NCBI GenBank assembly: GCA_029262115.1
Contig: JAJCZZ010000082.1
Location: 1-64,000 of the forward strand
Reading direction: 5' to 3'
Length of the DNA stretch: 64,000 nucleotides
Source of the DNA: Gemmatimonadota bacterium
GTDB lineage: Bacteria; Gemmatimonadota; Gemmatimonadetes; Longimicrobiales; Gaopeijiaceae
In this document: positions 34,791-42,369 of the stretch, one piece after another
Position numbering within the stretch: position 1 is the first letter of the stretch
Layout: every line of letters starts with the position of its first letter
Position numbers and translations under genes: made by a program
Notes under the pieces: model-generated
The model's database searches: none
What the model saw: only the letters and a program-made list of their open reading frames with translations
Told to the model about the DNA's origin: nothing

Positions 34791-36134
34791 TAGAGGCCGA
34801 GGACCGGTTCGCCCATTTCGGTGATCTCGAGAGCGACGAACAGGGAGTCGGAGAGGAACGCTACCGGGAATCCGGGCGTGGCGAAGGTGCCCAGGTACCG
34901 GCCCTCGGAAGCGAACACGTCGACGCGATCCGGAACAGGCCGTCCGGAGCCACGGCTGACCCAGAGATCGCCCGAGGGGTGCGCGGCGATCCACTCGATC
35001 GGAGAGGCCAACTCCTCGTAACCCACTGCGGCGACCATCTGTTCTGCGGTGACCCCGGCCCTCCGTATGAAGCCGCGGTAGGTGCCCGAACCGACCCGCG
35101 CGGCCGCCATTTCGTCGGTCACGGCGATAGGCGTCACATCGCGCCGTATGCTGCCAATTGGGCGTCCTTCGGCGTAAGCCTCGATCCGGTAGTCGGGTCC
35201 GTTCAAGACCAGGACCGTGTCGCCAGCGGTCGTCCAGATGAGGTCGGGCGCGAAGATGCGGGGCGCCGGCATGCTCATGCCCGGCAGGTCCATCTGGACC
35301 AACTCCCGGGTAACGGCAAACAGCTCGCTGGGCGCACCCGCGCCGGTCGAGCGCACCAGTGACTGGCGCTGCTGATTTGCCTGTCGTCGTTTGGGTCACC
35401 GCTACTAAGCCGTCCCGGGGCACTGCGAGGCCCGGGCCCCAGTAGTCCAGGGGTGCCAGTTGCTCGTCCAGCAGATCGCCATTTGCTGACCAGCGGCTGA
35501 TGACCCCGCGTTGCGCATCCCACAGCGCGAGGGCGCCGTTCTCATCCATGGCGAGGGCGGTGGGACTGCGGAACTCACCTGGACCCTCGCCCGGCCGGCC
35601 GATGTCCGCGCGAACTCGCCGTTCGCATCCGCTACGAAGATGTTCCCGGTTTGAGTCGGCGACGGCGCCCCACGGCATCGCCGTGAGGGCGCTGTCCGGT
35701 GGCTGCAGCGATCGGAGTCGCACGGGCGTAGCCGGAAACGGTCGGTCCTGGCCGAAGTTCTCCGCCACCCGGATCCCGGCAGAGTCGGACACCACGAAGT
35801 GGGCTCCGTCGGCGTCATCGCAACCCGCGGTGAGGCCGCACACGACCAGGATAAGCAAGGCCGGCGCGACTCCGGCGGAGCGGCTTACGAGCCGCCGTGC
35901 CCACATATCCAGGGCGAGCCAGAGGAAGCCCGACAGGAGGAAGATCAGGATCCCGAAAGCAAGGCTGACCAAGGCCACGGCCGTGCCGCTCCAGACCAGC
36001 CCGCCGCTGGCGTCCCCGGCGAGCGTGATCTGCCGTGCCATTATGAGAAGCCCGGTGATAGTACCCAGAGCGCCGGCCAGCAGAGCCATTGCGCCCCAAA
36101 ACAGGATCGGAACGAGGGCCCGTGCCGACCTCAC
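34791..36134 (-). pseudogene. Frameshifted six-bladed beta-propeller lipoprotein with a membrane N-terminus
   Basis: The first 85 residues hold three likely membrane helices (ARALVPILFWGAMALLAG, FGILIFLLSGFLWLALDMW). An apparent second signal and lipobox (LILVVCGLTAGC) begin the secreted part. Propeller blades follow: GNIFVADANGEF, ADIGRPGEGPGEFRSPTALAMD, GALALWDAQRGVISRW and DYRIEAYAEGRPIGSI, ending with ALEITEMGEPVLGLYR. Reading these requires three frame changes, near 35655, 35600 and 35375. The membrane and lipoprotein parts may have been two genes. The start is GTG 36134 or lies slightly upstream, overlapping the PadR gene end. Confidence 0.5.
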
Positions 36135-36213
36135 GGCATCCGACGTGGCCGAATCGGTCGAATCAGCGACCGCGACGGGACTGGTCCGCGGGAGGTCGAG
36201 CCCGGTAGCGACC

Positions 36214-36585
36214 CTACGCAGCGCCGGTCCGAACCGTATCCGTCCCCCCTTCCCCGTCCAGGAGCGAGCTCAATCTCCTGGTCATTTCCCGCCATTCGCC
36301 AAGCAATTCGGCCAAGTACGTTCGCCCCGCTTCGGTCACCGCGTACTCCTTTCGAGGGCGCCCCTTTTCCGGATCGGACCATCTCCCCGAAACCCGCCCC
36401 TCCTTCTCCAGCCGGTGCAGGATCGGGTACAGCGTCCCATGACTGAATTGGAAGTAGCCCCGGCTTCGCTCCTCGATCTCCAGCACCACCTGGTAGCCGT
36501 GGAGCGGGGCTCGGTTGAGCTCCTGGAGAAGCAGCAGCTCGTTGATTTTTCGGCCAAAGGTCTGGCTGTCGAAAACAGTGGTCAT
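36214..36585 (-). CDS. PadR family transcriptional regulator
   Basis: A 123-residue winged-helix repressor. The pattern LLLLQELNRAPLHGYQVVLEIEERS, then FSHGTLYPILHRLEKEGRVSGRW and KGRPRKEYAVTEAGRTYLAELL, is diagnostic of PadR. The C-terminal dimerisation helix is short. Its promoter region carries a perfect inverted repeat (36613-36644). It is followed by the membrane/propeller gene, which it may regulate along with itself. Confidence 0.92.
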   Translation of the reverse strand: MTTVFDSQTFGRKINELLLLQELNRAPLHGYQVVLEIEERSRGYFQFSHGTLYPILHRLEKEGRVSGRWSDPEKGRPRKEYAVTEAGRTYLAELLGEWREMTRRLSSLLDGEGGTDTVRTGAA

Positions 36586-36612
36586 GGTTGGTGTAGCTCA
36601 GAGGTTCTTTAT

Positions 36613-36644
36613 GTATTGACACTCAATATATCGAATGTCAATAC
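36613..36644. promoter_or_regulatory. PadR-type operator / symmetric promoter
   Basis: GTATTGACA (36613-36621) and TGTCAATAC (36636-36644) are perfect 9-bp inverted repeats with a 14-base AT-rich spacer. Each arm carries a consensus TTGACA -35 hexamer, reading in opposite directions. It is 28 bases upstream of the padR start. Position and symmetry fit autoregulation by PadR; the forward-facing arm could feed into the plus-strand region ahead of the nitronate monooxygenase. Confidence 0.65.
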
Positions 36645-36931
36645 TTCTCTCATCGACCGACTTTCAACGACTCCGGAATCTGTCGTCCGCTTGGTTCGCT
36701 GCGGTCGCTTGCCGCGCGCTACGGCGCCGTCTGGGGACTCCTCCTTCAGGGGCTCCACACTCGGGAGGGCCAGTGGCTCCGCGAGACGTTCCTGCGGCCG
36801 TGACGGGCCCGGCCGGCTCACCCGTCATCCCCCCGCGAAATCGCGCCCTCCGACGCCTGTCGCGAGGCTCTCCCCACGGGTAACTGTCGTGACTCCATAT
36901 CGGTGACGACTGTCAAGGAGAAACAGGCCGG

Positions 36932-38359
36932 ATGGGTCCGCAGATCATACAGGGCGGTATGGGCGTAGGAGTCTCCGACTGGCGGCTGGCCCGGGCCGTG
37001 GCCGGCCAGGGTCAACTGGGGGTGGTTTCAGGCACCGCCCTGGATCAGATGCTCGTCCGGCGCCTGGCTGACGGCGACCCCGGGGGTCACTGTCGGCGGG
37101 CCCTGGATGCCTTCCCGATGCCCGAGACGGCCACGGACATCGTGGCAAGGTTCTTCAACCCCGGGGGCCGGCCGCCCGGGGCGGCGTATCCCAACCTGAG
37201 CTTCCCGGCGCGCGTGCTGGGCGAATTCCGCTCGTCGCTCGTCGTGGCGGCCAACTTCGTCGAGGTGTTCCTGGCAAAGGAAGGTCACGACGGCGTGGTC
37301 GGCATCAACCTTCTGGAGAAGATCCAGATCCCCACACTGGCTTCGCTCTATGGCGCGATGTTGGCCGGCGTGGACTACGTGCTCATGGGTGCGGGCATCC
37401 CTCGGGAGATCCCCGGGGCTCTGGATCGCCTGGCTCGGCACGAGCCGGCGCGCATCAGCCTCCATGTCCAGGGTGGCTCGGGTGAGGACGACGAGGTGCT
37501 GGATTTCGACCCCGGTGGACTGCGTGAGGCCCCCGCGACGCCGCTTCGCCGCCCTGACTTCCTTCCCATCGTGGCCTCCAACTCCCTCGCCACAATGATG
37601 GTTCGGAAGGCGACGGGAAGGGTGGACGGCTTCGTGGTCGAGGGCCCCACTGCCGGCGGGCACAACGCCCCGCCCCGTGGTCCCCGGCAATACAACCCGC
37701 GGGGGGAGCCTGTCTACGGCGATCGGGATGTGGTGGACCTGGGCAGGATCGCCGATCTCAGCCTGCCATTCTGGGTTGCCGGGGGCGCCGGCCGCCCGGA
37801 ACGCCTCCGGGAGGTGCAGGCCGTGGGCGCCACTGGCATCCAGGTCGGGACTCTCTTCGCCTACTGCGACGAATCCGGTATCGAGGAAGGCCTCAAGCGG
37901 GAGGTCGTGGCTCGGTCGGCGGACGGGTGCGTGGACATCTTTACGGACGACCGCGCGTCACCCACCGGCTTCCCCTTCAAGGTGGCACTTGTCGAGGACA
38001 CGCTGTCGGAGGCGGCTGTCTATGAGACCCGGGAACGGATCTGCGACCTCGGATACCTCCGCGTCGCCTACCGGTGCGATGACGGCCGGATCGGCTACCG
38101 ATGCGCCGCCGAGCCGGTGGGGACTTTCATGAAGAAGGGAGGCTCCCGGGACGACGCGATTGGACGCAAGTGCCTGTGCAACGCGCTCATGGCCAGTATC
38201 GGCCTCGGGCAGACGCGCGGCGACGGACGAAAGGAGCCGTCGCTCCTCACCAGCGGAGACGACCTGCGCGTCCTGCGAACGTTTCTCAACGGGCGGGATC
38301 GCTACTCGGCCGGGGACGTGGTGGATTACCTGCTCGAGGCCGAGGGCGGCGACGCGTAG
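36932..38359 (+). CDS. Nitronate monooxygenase family flavoprotein
   Basis: An FMN-dependent TIM-barrel enzyme of 475 residues. IIQGGMGVGVSDWRLARAVA at the start is the family signature for the substrate/FMN pocket. The FMN phosphate region is seen as FWVAGGAGRPERLREVQAVGATGIQVGTLFAYCDESG. Extra features are a middle segment with PTAGGHNAPPRG and a C-terminal domain of about 90 residues carrying GRKCLCNAL, longer than the common 320-residue enzymes. Some relatives are enoyl reductase-like or act on other oxidised substrates, so nitronate is only a family-level guess. AAGGAG precedes the ATG at an 11-base distance. Confidence 0.85.
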   Translation: MGPQIIQGGMGVGVSDWRLARAVAGQGQLGVVSGTALDQMLVRRLADGDPGGHCRRALDAFPMPETATDIVARFFNPGGRPPGAAYPNLSFPARVLGEFRSSLVVAANFVEVFLAKEGHDGVVGINLLEKIQIPTLASLYGAMLAGVDYVLMGAGIPREIPGALDRLARHEPARISLHVQGGSGEDDEVLDFDPGGLREAPATPLRRPDFLPIVASNSLATMMVRKATGRVDGFVVEGPTAGGHNAPPRGPRQYNPRGEPVYGDRDVVDLGRIADLSLPFWVAGGAGRPERLREVQAVGATGIQVGTLFAYCDESGIEEGLKREVVARSADGCVDIFTDDRASPTGFPFKVALVEDTLSEAAVYETRERICDLGYLRVAYRCDDGRIGYRCAAEPVGTFMKKGGSRDDAIGRKCLCNALMASIGLGQTRGDGRKEPSLLTSGDDLRVLRTFLNGRDRYSAGDVVDYLLEAEGGDA

Positions 38360-38367
38360 CAGCCCGC

Positions 38368-38904
38368 CTACACCGCCTCCCGGCTGTTCGCCGGGAGTAT
38401 GAGGTCCCCCAGGAAGAAGGCGGAGAGCTCGGCCCTTCCGGTGAGGTTGCCCTTCCTGTAGACAGCTGCCGCGTGCTGACGGACAGTCTGGGCGCTTCGG
38501 CCGGTATGCTTCGCGATGGCCTTGTGGCTGTGGCCTTTGAGCAGCAGGAGGGCCACCTGCCGCTCCGAGGGGGTGAGTTCCCAGGCGTCGAACTGCGCGT
38601 CGATGGCCTCGCCGAGCCCCTCCAGCGCCAGCCTGGCGCTGCTCCGCCATACGTCGCGCTCCTCCTCCCGCTCCTCCAGCGAGCGACGCAGTTCGCTCAC
38701 CGACCGGGAACTCCGCCACCAGCCCATCCAGAGGGTCGTGGTTACGAGGAGAGCCCCGGCGATCATCAGTGTCTCGAAGATGACGTGGAAGCTGAGCCAG
38801 GTCTCGGGCTGGTCGAGGATCAGATCGACGACCCCGCCCACGATGATGGCGGACAGCGCTGCGGCCAGGATCAGTCGCAGCCGCTCATCGGTCTCCAGGT
38901 CCAT
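38368..38904 (-). CDS. Membrane-anchored LuxR-type transcriptional regulator
   Basis: A 178-residue protein with two N-terminal membrane helices (LILAAALSAIIVGGVVDLIL and HVIFETLMIAGALLVTTTLW), a coiled coil (SELRRSLEEREEERDVW), and a C-terminal LuxR helix-turn-helix (LTPSERQVALLLLKGHSHKAIAKHTGRSAQTVRQHAAAVYRK). There is no receiver domain. Membrane tethering of a short LuxR protein implies control by membrane state or a partner protein. Stops face the nitronate monooxygenase with an 8-base gap. The divergent neighbour is the DUF2231 protein. Confidence 0.85.
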   Translation of the reverse strand: MDLETDERLRLILAAALSAIIVGGVVDLILDQPETWLSFHVIFETLMIAGALLVTTTLWMGWWRSSRSVSELRRSLEEREEERDVWRSSARLALEGLGEAIDAQFDAWELTPSERQVALLLLKGHSHKAIAKHTGRSAQTVRQHAAAVYRKGNLTGRAELSAFFLGDLILPANSREAV

Positions 38905-39033
38905 GGCGCATCCAACATCTGTAGGATATCAGGATGGGAGAAGCCTTTTTGGCCCACCCGCAACGTCTGTGCGATACCCGCTACCGACTCCTCGGGTCAC
39001 TGTTTCAGTACACTCGCAACCCGAGGGGGAACC

Positions 39034-39546
39034 ATGTTACCTGACCCACTGCACCCGGCTGTTGTCCACTTCCCCATGGCTCTGTCGGCGCTCCTCCCAT
39101 TGTCCGCCCTCGTCGCCCTCTGGGCAATCCATCGCGGAGCCCGATCCCGCCACGCATGGGCTGTACCCGTGGCCCTCGCCGCGAGCCTCACCGGGAGCGC
39201 CTGGCTGGCGATCGAGACGGGGGAGAATGACGAGGAGCGCGTCGAAGCCGTGGTGGCTGAATCCGCGATCCACGAGCACGAGGAGGCTGCTGAGCGCTTC
39301 CTCCTTTTCGCCGGCGTGCTGACGCTGGTGGCCGGGGTGGGCTTCGCCGGCGGCACATTGGGCTCCGCCGCCCGGATCCTGGCCACGGTTGGGACGGTGG
39401 GCGTCCTTGTGGCCGGTGTCCAGGTCGGGTCCAAAGGAGGTGAGTTGGTCTACGTCCACGGCGCCGGCTCGGCGTATGCCGACGCTCCCGCCGGCCCGGC
39501 GCGAACCCCCGCTGGTGAGGAACACGACGAGCGCGACGAGCACTGA
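39034..39546 (+). CDS. DUF2231 family membrane protein
   Basis: A 170-residue protein starting at ATG 39034 after GAGGGGGA. The family signature LHPAVVHFPMALSALLPLSALVALWA opens the protein. Three further membrane helices follow, and an acidic His-containing loop lies between helices 2 and 3 (IHEHEEAAERF). The C-terminus is polar with charged repeats (EEHDERDEH). DUF2231 proteins often accompany haem, cytochrome or metal genes. The function is unknown. It diverges from the membrane LuxR gene across 129 bases. Confidence 0.85.
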   Translation: MLPDPLHPAVVHFPMALSALLPLSALVALWAIHRGARSRHAWAVPVALAASLTGSAWLAIETGENDEERVEAVVAESAIHEHEEAAERFLLFAGVLTLVAGVGFAGGTLGSAARILATVGTVGVLVAGVQVGSKGGELVYVHGAGSAYADAPAGPARTPAGEEHDERDEH

Positions 39547-39718
39547 GCGGGACGCCATATTGGCGGGGTTGGCCGAGGTGGAGACCATCGCTGCTGGTGC
39601 CTATGAGGTTACGACCAAATTCGGTTACGGCCGCAAGTAGGTTGTGAGTCCGGGAGGTCGCCCTGGAGCCCGCAGGAACTTGCGACTTGGCGGCCGCGGA
39701 CCAGCTCAATGTCGTCGC

Positions 39719-39820
39719 TGGATCACTATCGACACCCCGCGCGTCACGCTCGCCTACATCGTCCCGACGCGGCGCGCGCTGGACGTGGAGCCAAGGAAAG
39801 CCCTGCGCGCAGAGGGCTGA
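39719..39820 (+). pseudogene. C-terminal remnant of an ADOP-type permease
   Basis: An open stretch ends with AYIVPTRRALDVEPRKALRAEG and TGA (39818-39820), which matches the C-terminal consensus of FtsX/MacB-like duplicated permeases (the P-R-R-A ... P-ALR-E pattern), as in the intact ADOP gene at 46481. Only about 33 codons remain; the rest of the permease is absent. It marks an old insertion, deletion or rearrangement in a 500-base junk interval. Confidence 0.55.
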
Positions 39821-39872
39821 AGCCAGGCCACCTCGCTCGAGGCAGCCGCCTGCAGCAAAACCAGCCTGATCA

Positions 39873-40022
39873 AATGGTGATGACCGCCTCCACCATCTTC
39901 TTCGACATCCCCACGACGTCCTCGGTGGCTTCGTCGGTCACCACGTTGCGGAAGAGCTCCCGCTTGGCCGCGACGAGGCCCGCCCCCCGCTCCTCGTGGC
40001 TGTTTATCAGCACGGCCTGGAC
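39873..40022 (-). pseudogene. Partial second copy of the SNF2 helicase gene
   Basis: This minus-strand segment encodes GLVAAKRELFRNVVTDEATEDVVG then SKKMVEAVIT, matching the SNF2 gene around 32077-32220 almost base for base, with only a few percent difference and a small deletion near 40005. Flanking sequence is unrelated. It is about 135 bases long, so it can only be a remnant of a paralogue or a local duplication. Confidence 0.75.
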
Positions 40023-40056
40023 CCACGAGCGGGTTGGGCCGGCCCTTCCATATCTT

Positions 40057-40683
40057 CTAAAAGATGAGGCCCGCCCGGAGGGCAAACCGGGAATCGGCGC
40101 GTTCCAGGAGAACCCGGTTCACCGACCCTCCAAAGAAGAATCGCTGGCCGACGCCGACGTTTGCGCCCAGGGAGAGCTCCAGCTCGGTATCCGCGTGGTC
40201 CAGCCGGCTGAAGACGACTGCGGGAAGGATCCAGGGCTGCAGGGTGGTGGTCCCCTCGGCACCCAGGGGGTACGAAGTACCGAATCCCAGCCCCACTGGC
40301 ATCCGCCAGGTGTCTGGATCGTCGGTACGAGGCATGACCAGGGAGGCGGTGGGGCACCCCTGGAATGCCTCACCGGAGGTGCCTCCGAAGCGAGTGGCGA
40401 AAAGGGCTACACCGACGCCCACGGAGACAGATGTGCCGACGCTCCGCCCCTCGAGCTGAGTAGCGGTAAAGCCCCCGAAGGCGCTGAATCCATCGGCGAG
40501 GTTGACATTCGCATCCAGGCCGTAGCGGTCGCCGCCGGTGAGGGTGCCCACATTCATGGCCACTGCCTTCTGCCCCGGTGCGGTGGGATAGCCGACGCAG
40601 AGCTGCCCCACGGCGGGGGACGCCGCTACCAGAAGGACCAGGCCCACATAGAGAACCGGGCGAGACAAAGATGGTGTGAACAT
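40057..40683 (-). CDS. Outer-membrane beta-barrel-like protein
   Basis: A 208-residue exported protein from ATG 40683. It has a signal peptide (residues 1-24, ASPAVGQ) followed by alternating hydrophobic/polar strands: DRYGLDANVNLADGFSAFGGF, RSVGTSVSVGVGVALFATRFGG, TTLQPWILPAVVFSRLDH, ELELSLGANVGVGQRFFFGG. The last residue is Phe (AGLIF), as expected for beta-barrel assembly. The size fits an 8-10 stranded barrel. It has no known family by eye and no operon partner. Confidence 0.65.
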   Translation of the reverse strand: MFTPSLSRPVLYVGLVLLVAASPAVGQLCVGYPTAPGQKAVAMNVGTLTGGDRYGLDANVNLADGFSAFGGFTATQLEGRSVGTSVSVGVGVALFATRFGGTSGEAFQGCPTASLVMPRTDDPDTWRMPVGLGFGTSYPLGAEGTTTLQPWILPAVVFSRLDHADTELELSLGANVGVGQRFFFGGSVNRVLLERADSRFALRAGLIF

Positions 40684-40763
40684 GACCAGATGTACTCCGA
40701 AGTAAGAGGGTGCGAGCCGCCCTCTATGGGCGGTGAGGGTGTATTTCCATGAAGGACGACCCC

Positions 40764-41444
40764 TCATGGGAGTGGGTCCGCTGACCCCGGGGAGTGTTGA
40801 TCCAGGACGCCACCCGATCGGCGCCACGCCAGCACCATGAAGAAGCCCAGCCAGGTGGCTACGAGGGGACCCGGGTCGAACAGCCCCGCGTCGGCCGGTG
40901 GCGTGGGGAGGGTACGGAGGTTGGTCCCCAAGGCCACGACGGCCACTGTTACGCCGAGCCAACCGTAGGCCCGGTACCCGAAGTACCGGACCAGCCCGAC
41001 CGCGAGGGCGGCGACGCCGAAAGAGATCCAGAGGTCGAAGACGATGTCCAGGGCAAGCTGGACATCGTTGGTTCCTTGAAGCACCGCCCGAACCATCTCC
41101 CGGGCCGCCTCATCGTTGGCCACCGCGGCCCGGCGGTCGGCGAAGGTGTAGATGACGTCCTGGACGACGGCCATGAGGTTGACCGCGACTCCTGCGACTG
41201 CCGTCATGAGAAAGCCGAGCTCGAACCAGGGCCGGCGGCCCCCTCCGCACAGGGTCCGGTACCCCGCCACCGCAGATAGGCAAAGAGTGATCCCGAACAG
41301 ATAGAAGAGGAAGCGACCCACCGCCCAGGGTACAGCGTCGAACACCGAGACGAAGTAGCAGACCAGGCAGGTGATCCCGACGCCCAGGAGAAGTCGTCGC
41401 CAGGTGGACAACTCGGCGGAGGCGGCCCGTTCCTCCCCCTTCAT
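40764..41444 (-). CDS. Multi-spanning membrane protein of unknown function
   Basis: A 226-residue membrane protein from ATG 41444 with about six hydrophobic helices (LLLGVGITCLVCYFVSVF, AVGRFLFYLFGITLCLSAVAGY, ELGFLMTAVAGVAVNLMAVVQ, and three more in the second half). A cytosolic or external loop contains TFADRRAAVANDEAAREM. The start overlaps the MerR stop as ATGA, so it is translationally coupled to that regulator and probably under its control. No family name can be assigned. Confidence 0.7.
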   Translation of the reverse strand: MKGEERAASAELSTWRRLLLGVGITCLVCYFVSVFDAVPWAVGRFLFYLFGITLCLSAVAGYRTLCGGGRRPWFELGFLMTAVAGVAVNLMAVVQDVIYTFADRRAAVANDEAAREMVRAVLQGTNDVQLALDIVFDLWISFGVAALAVGLVRYFGYRAYGWLGVTVAVVALGTNLRTLPTPPADAGLFDPGPLVATWLGFFMVLAWRRSGGVLDQHSPGSADPLP

Positions 41445-42136
41445 CGTTCCTCTTCGTTTGGCAGAAGCCCCGCACCCAGCTCGGCGATGTCGTGTAGACG
41501 CCATCGGTAGAAGAGATAGCCGTGGATGAGGTTCACACCGGCCTGGATTCGGCCGGTGAGTTCGGCGGCCGCGCCGTCGTCGGCGCCCTGCACCGCCCGA
41601 TTCCGCAGCTCCATCTCGTAGCGGCTCAGCGCCCGGATGGTCTCGGAGATGCGGCGGGCCGCCTCCAGCGGCAGGCCCGTACCCCGGACCAGGGCGGCGC
41701 ACGTCCGCACGAGCAGAAGATCCAAGGCGTCCCAGGTGGCCGGGGACCCCGGCGGCGGGACCAGCAGGAGGACCTCCTGCATTTCCTCCACGAACGCTGG
41801 GGTGACACCGGCCTCCTCGGCGAGCTCTCGGCTGGTGAGGGAGCTGGCGGGCAGGTCGTTGGGGAGCGATCCGAGAACGGAGCGCTCGAGCGAGACTGCT
41901 GACTCGAGCTCGATGCCCAGCTCCACGAGCTGCACGACTCGGCGAACCAAAGGAAGAGGAAGGGGCCCGAGGGGAGGTCTCCGCAGCCGATCCAGGAGCC
42001 GGATCCGACGAATGTGGCGCTGGTCATAGTAGGCCGCGTTCGGCGCCGGCTTCTCCGCATCGGGAAGGAGGCGCTCACGGGACCAGAAGTGGATCGTCGT
42101 GCGGGGCACTCCTGTGCGCTCTTCGAGTTCAGCCAT
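41441..42136 (-). CDS. MerR family transcriptional regulator
   Basis: A 231-residue regulator. ATG 42136 is preferred: GAGGAA lies 9 bases upstream, and it begins the MerR helix-turn-helix directly (MAELEERTGVPRTTIHFWSRERLL). An ATG at 42172 would add 12 residues but overlaps the operator. The helix-turn-helix is followed by a long helical C-terminal half with no metal-binding Cys pair, so a metal signal is unlikely. FVEEMQEVLLLV and ALVRGTGLPLEAARR are parts of that effector region. It is coupled to the membrane protein downstream. A 21-bp dyad is 36 bases upstream of the chosen start. Confidence 0.82.
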   Translation of the reverse strand: MAELEERTGVPRTTIHFWSRERLLPDAEKPAPNAAYYDQRHIRRIRLLDRLRRPPLGPLPLPLVRRVVQLVELGIELESAVSLERSVLGSLPNDLPASSLTSRELAEEAGVTPAFVEEMQEVLLLVPPPGSPATWDALDLLLVRTCAALVRGTGLPLEAARRISETIRALSRYEMELRNRAVQGADDGAAAELTGRIQAGVNLIHGYLFYRWRLHDIAELGAGLLPNEEER

Positions 42137-42171
42137 CCGAAGCCGTTCCTCAGGTGGTAAGGGGTTGTCCA

Positions 42172-42192
42172 TAGTGCATAGTCTATACTCTA
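42172..42192. promoter_or_regulatory. MerR-type dyad operator
   Basis: TAGTGCATAG (42172-42181), T centre, CTATACTCTA (42183-42192): a 21-bp dyad, symmetric except for two positions per arm (TAG.G.ATAG / CTAT.C.CTA). It lies in the only AT-rich patch of the divergent spacer between the merR and 636-residue protein genes. This fits the elongated spacer dyad bound by MerR regulators and suggests autoregulation. Confidence 0.6.
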
Positions 42193-42369
42193 CACGCTGA
42201 ACCGGCCACCCCTTCTTCCGTCGTACGCGCGGGCCGTCGAGGCCCCCCTACCCCATCCCTTCAACGCCTCGGTCGCCTCGACCCCGAGCGCCCGCCATGC
42301 CGGGACCGCGCGGCCGTCCCCCAGGAGTATCCGTTTGCCGCCACATGCCGGCGAAAGCAAATTTCCGGT

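Noticed and set aside
36131-36622. 163-residue minus-strand open frame overlapping the padR gene
   Set aside because: It is read in a different frame from padR and contains no family motif; the padR frame with its HGYQV and RPRKEYAVTEAGR motifs is the real gene.
42137-42172. Longer MerR protein starting at ATG 42172
   Set aside because: It would overlap the operator dyad and lacks a ribosome site, while ATG 42136 has GAGGAA upstream and starts the MerR domain directly. It is kept only as an alternative.
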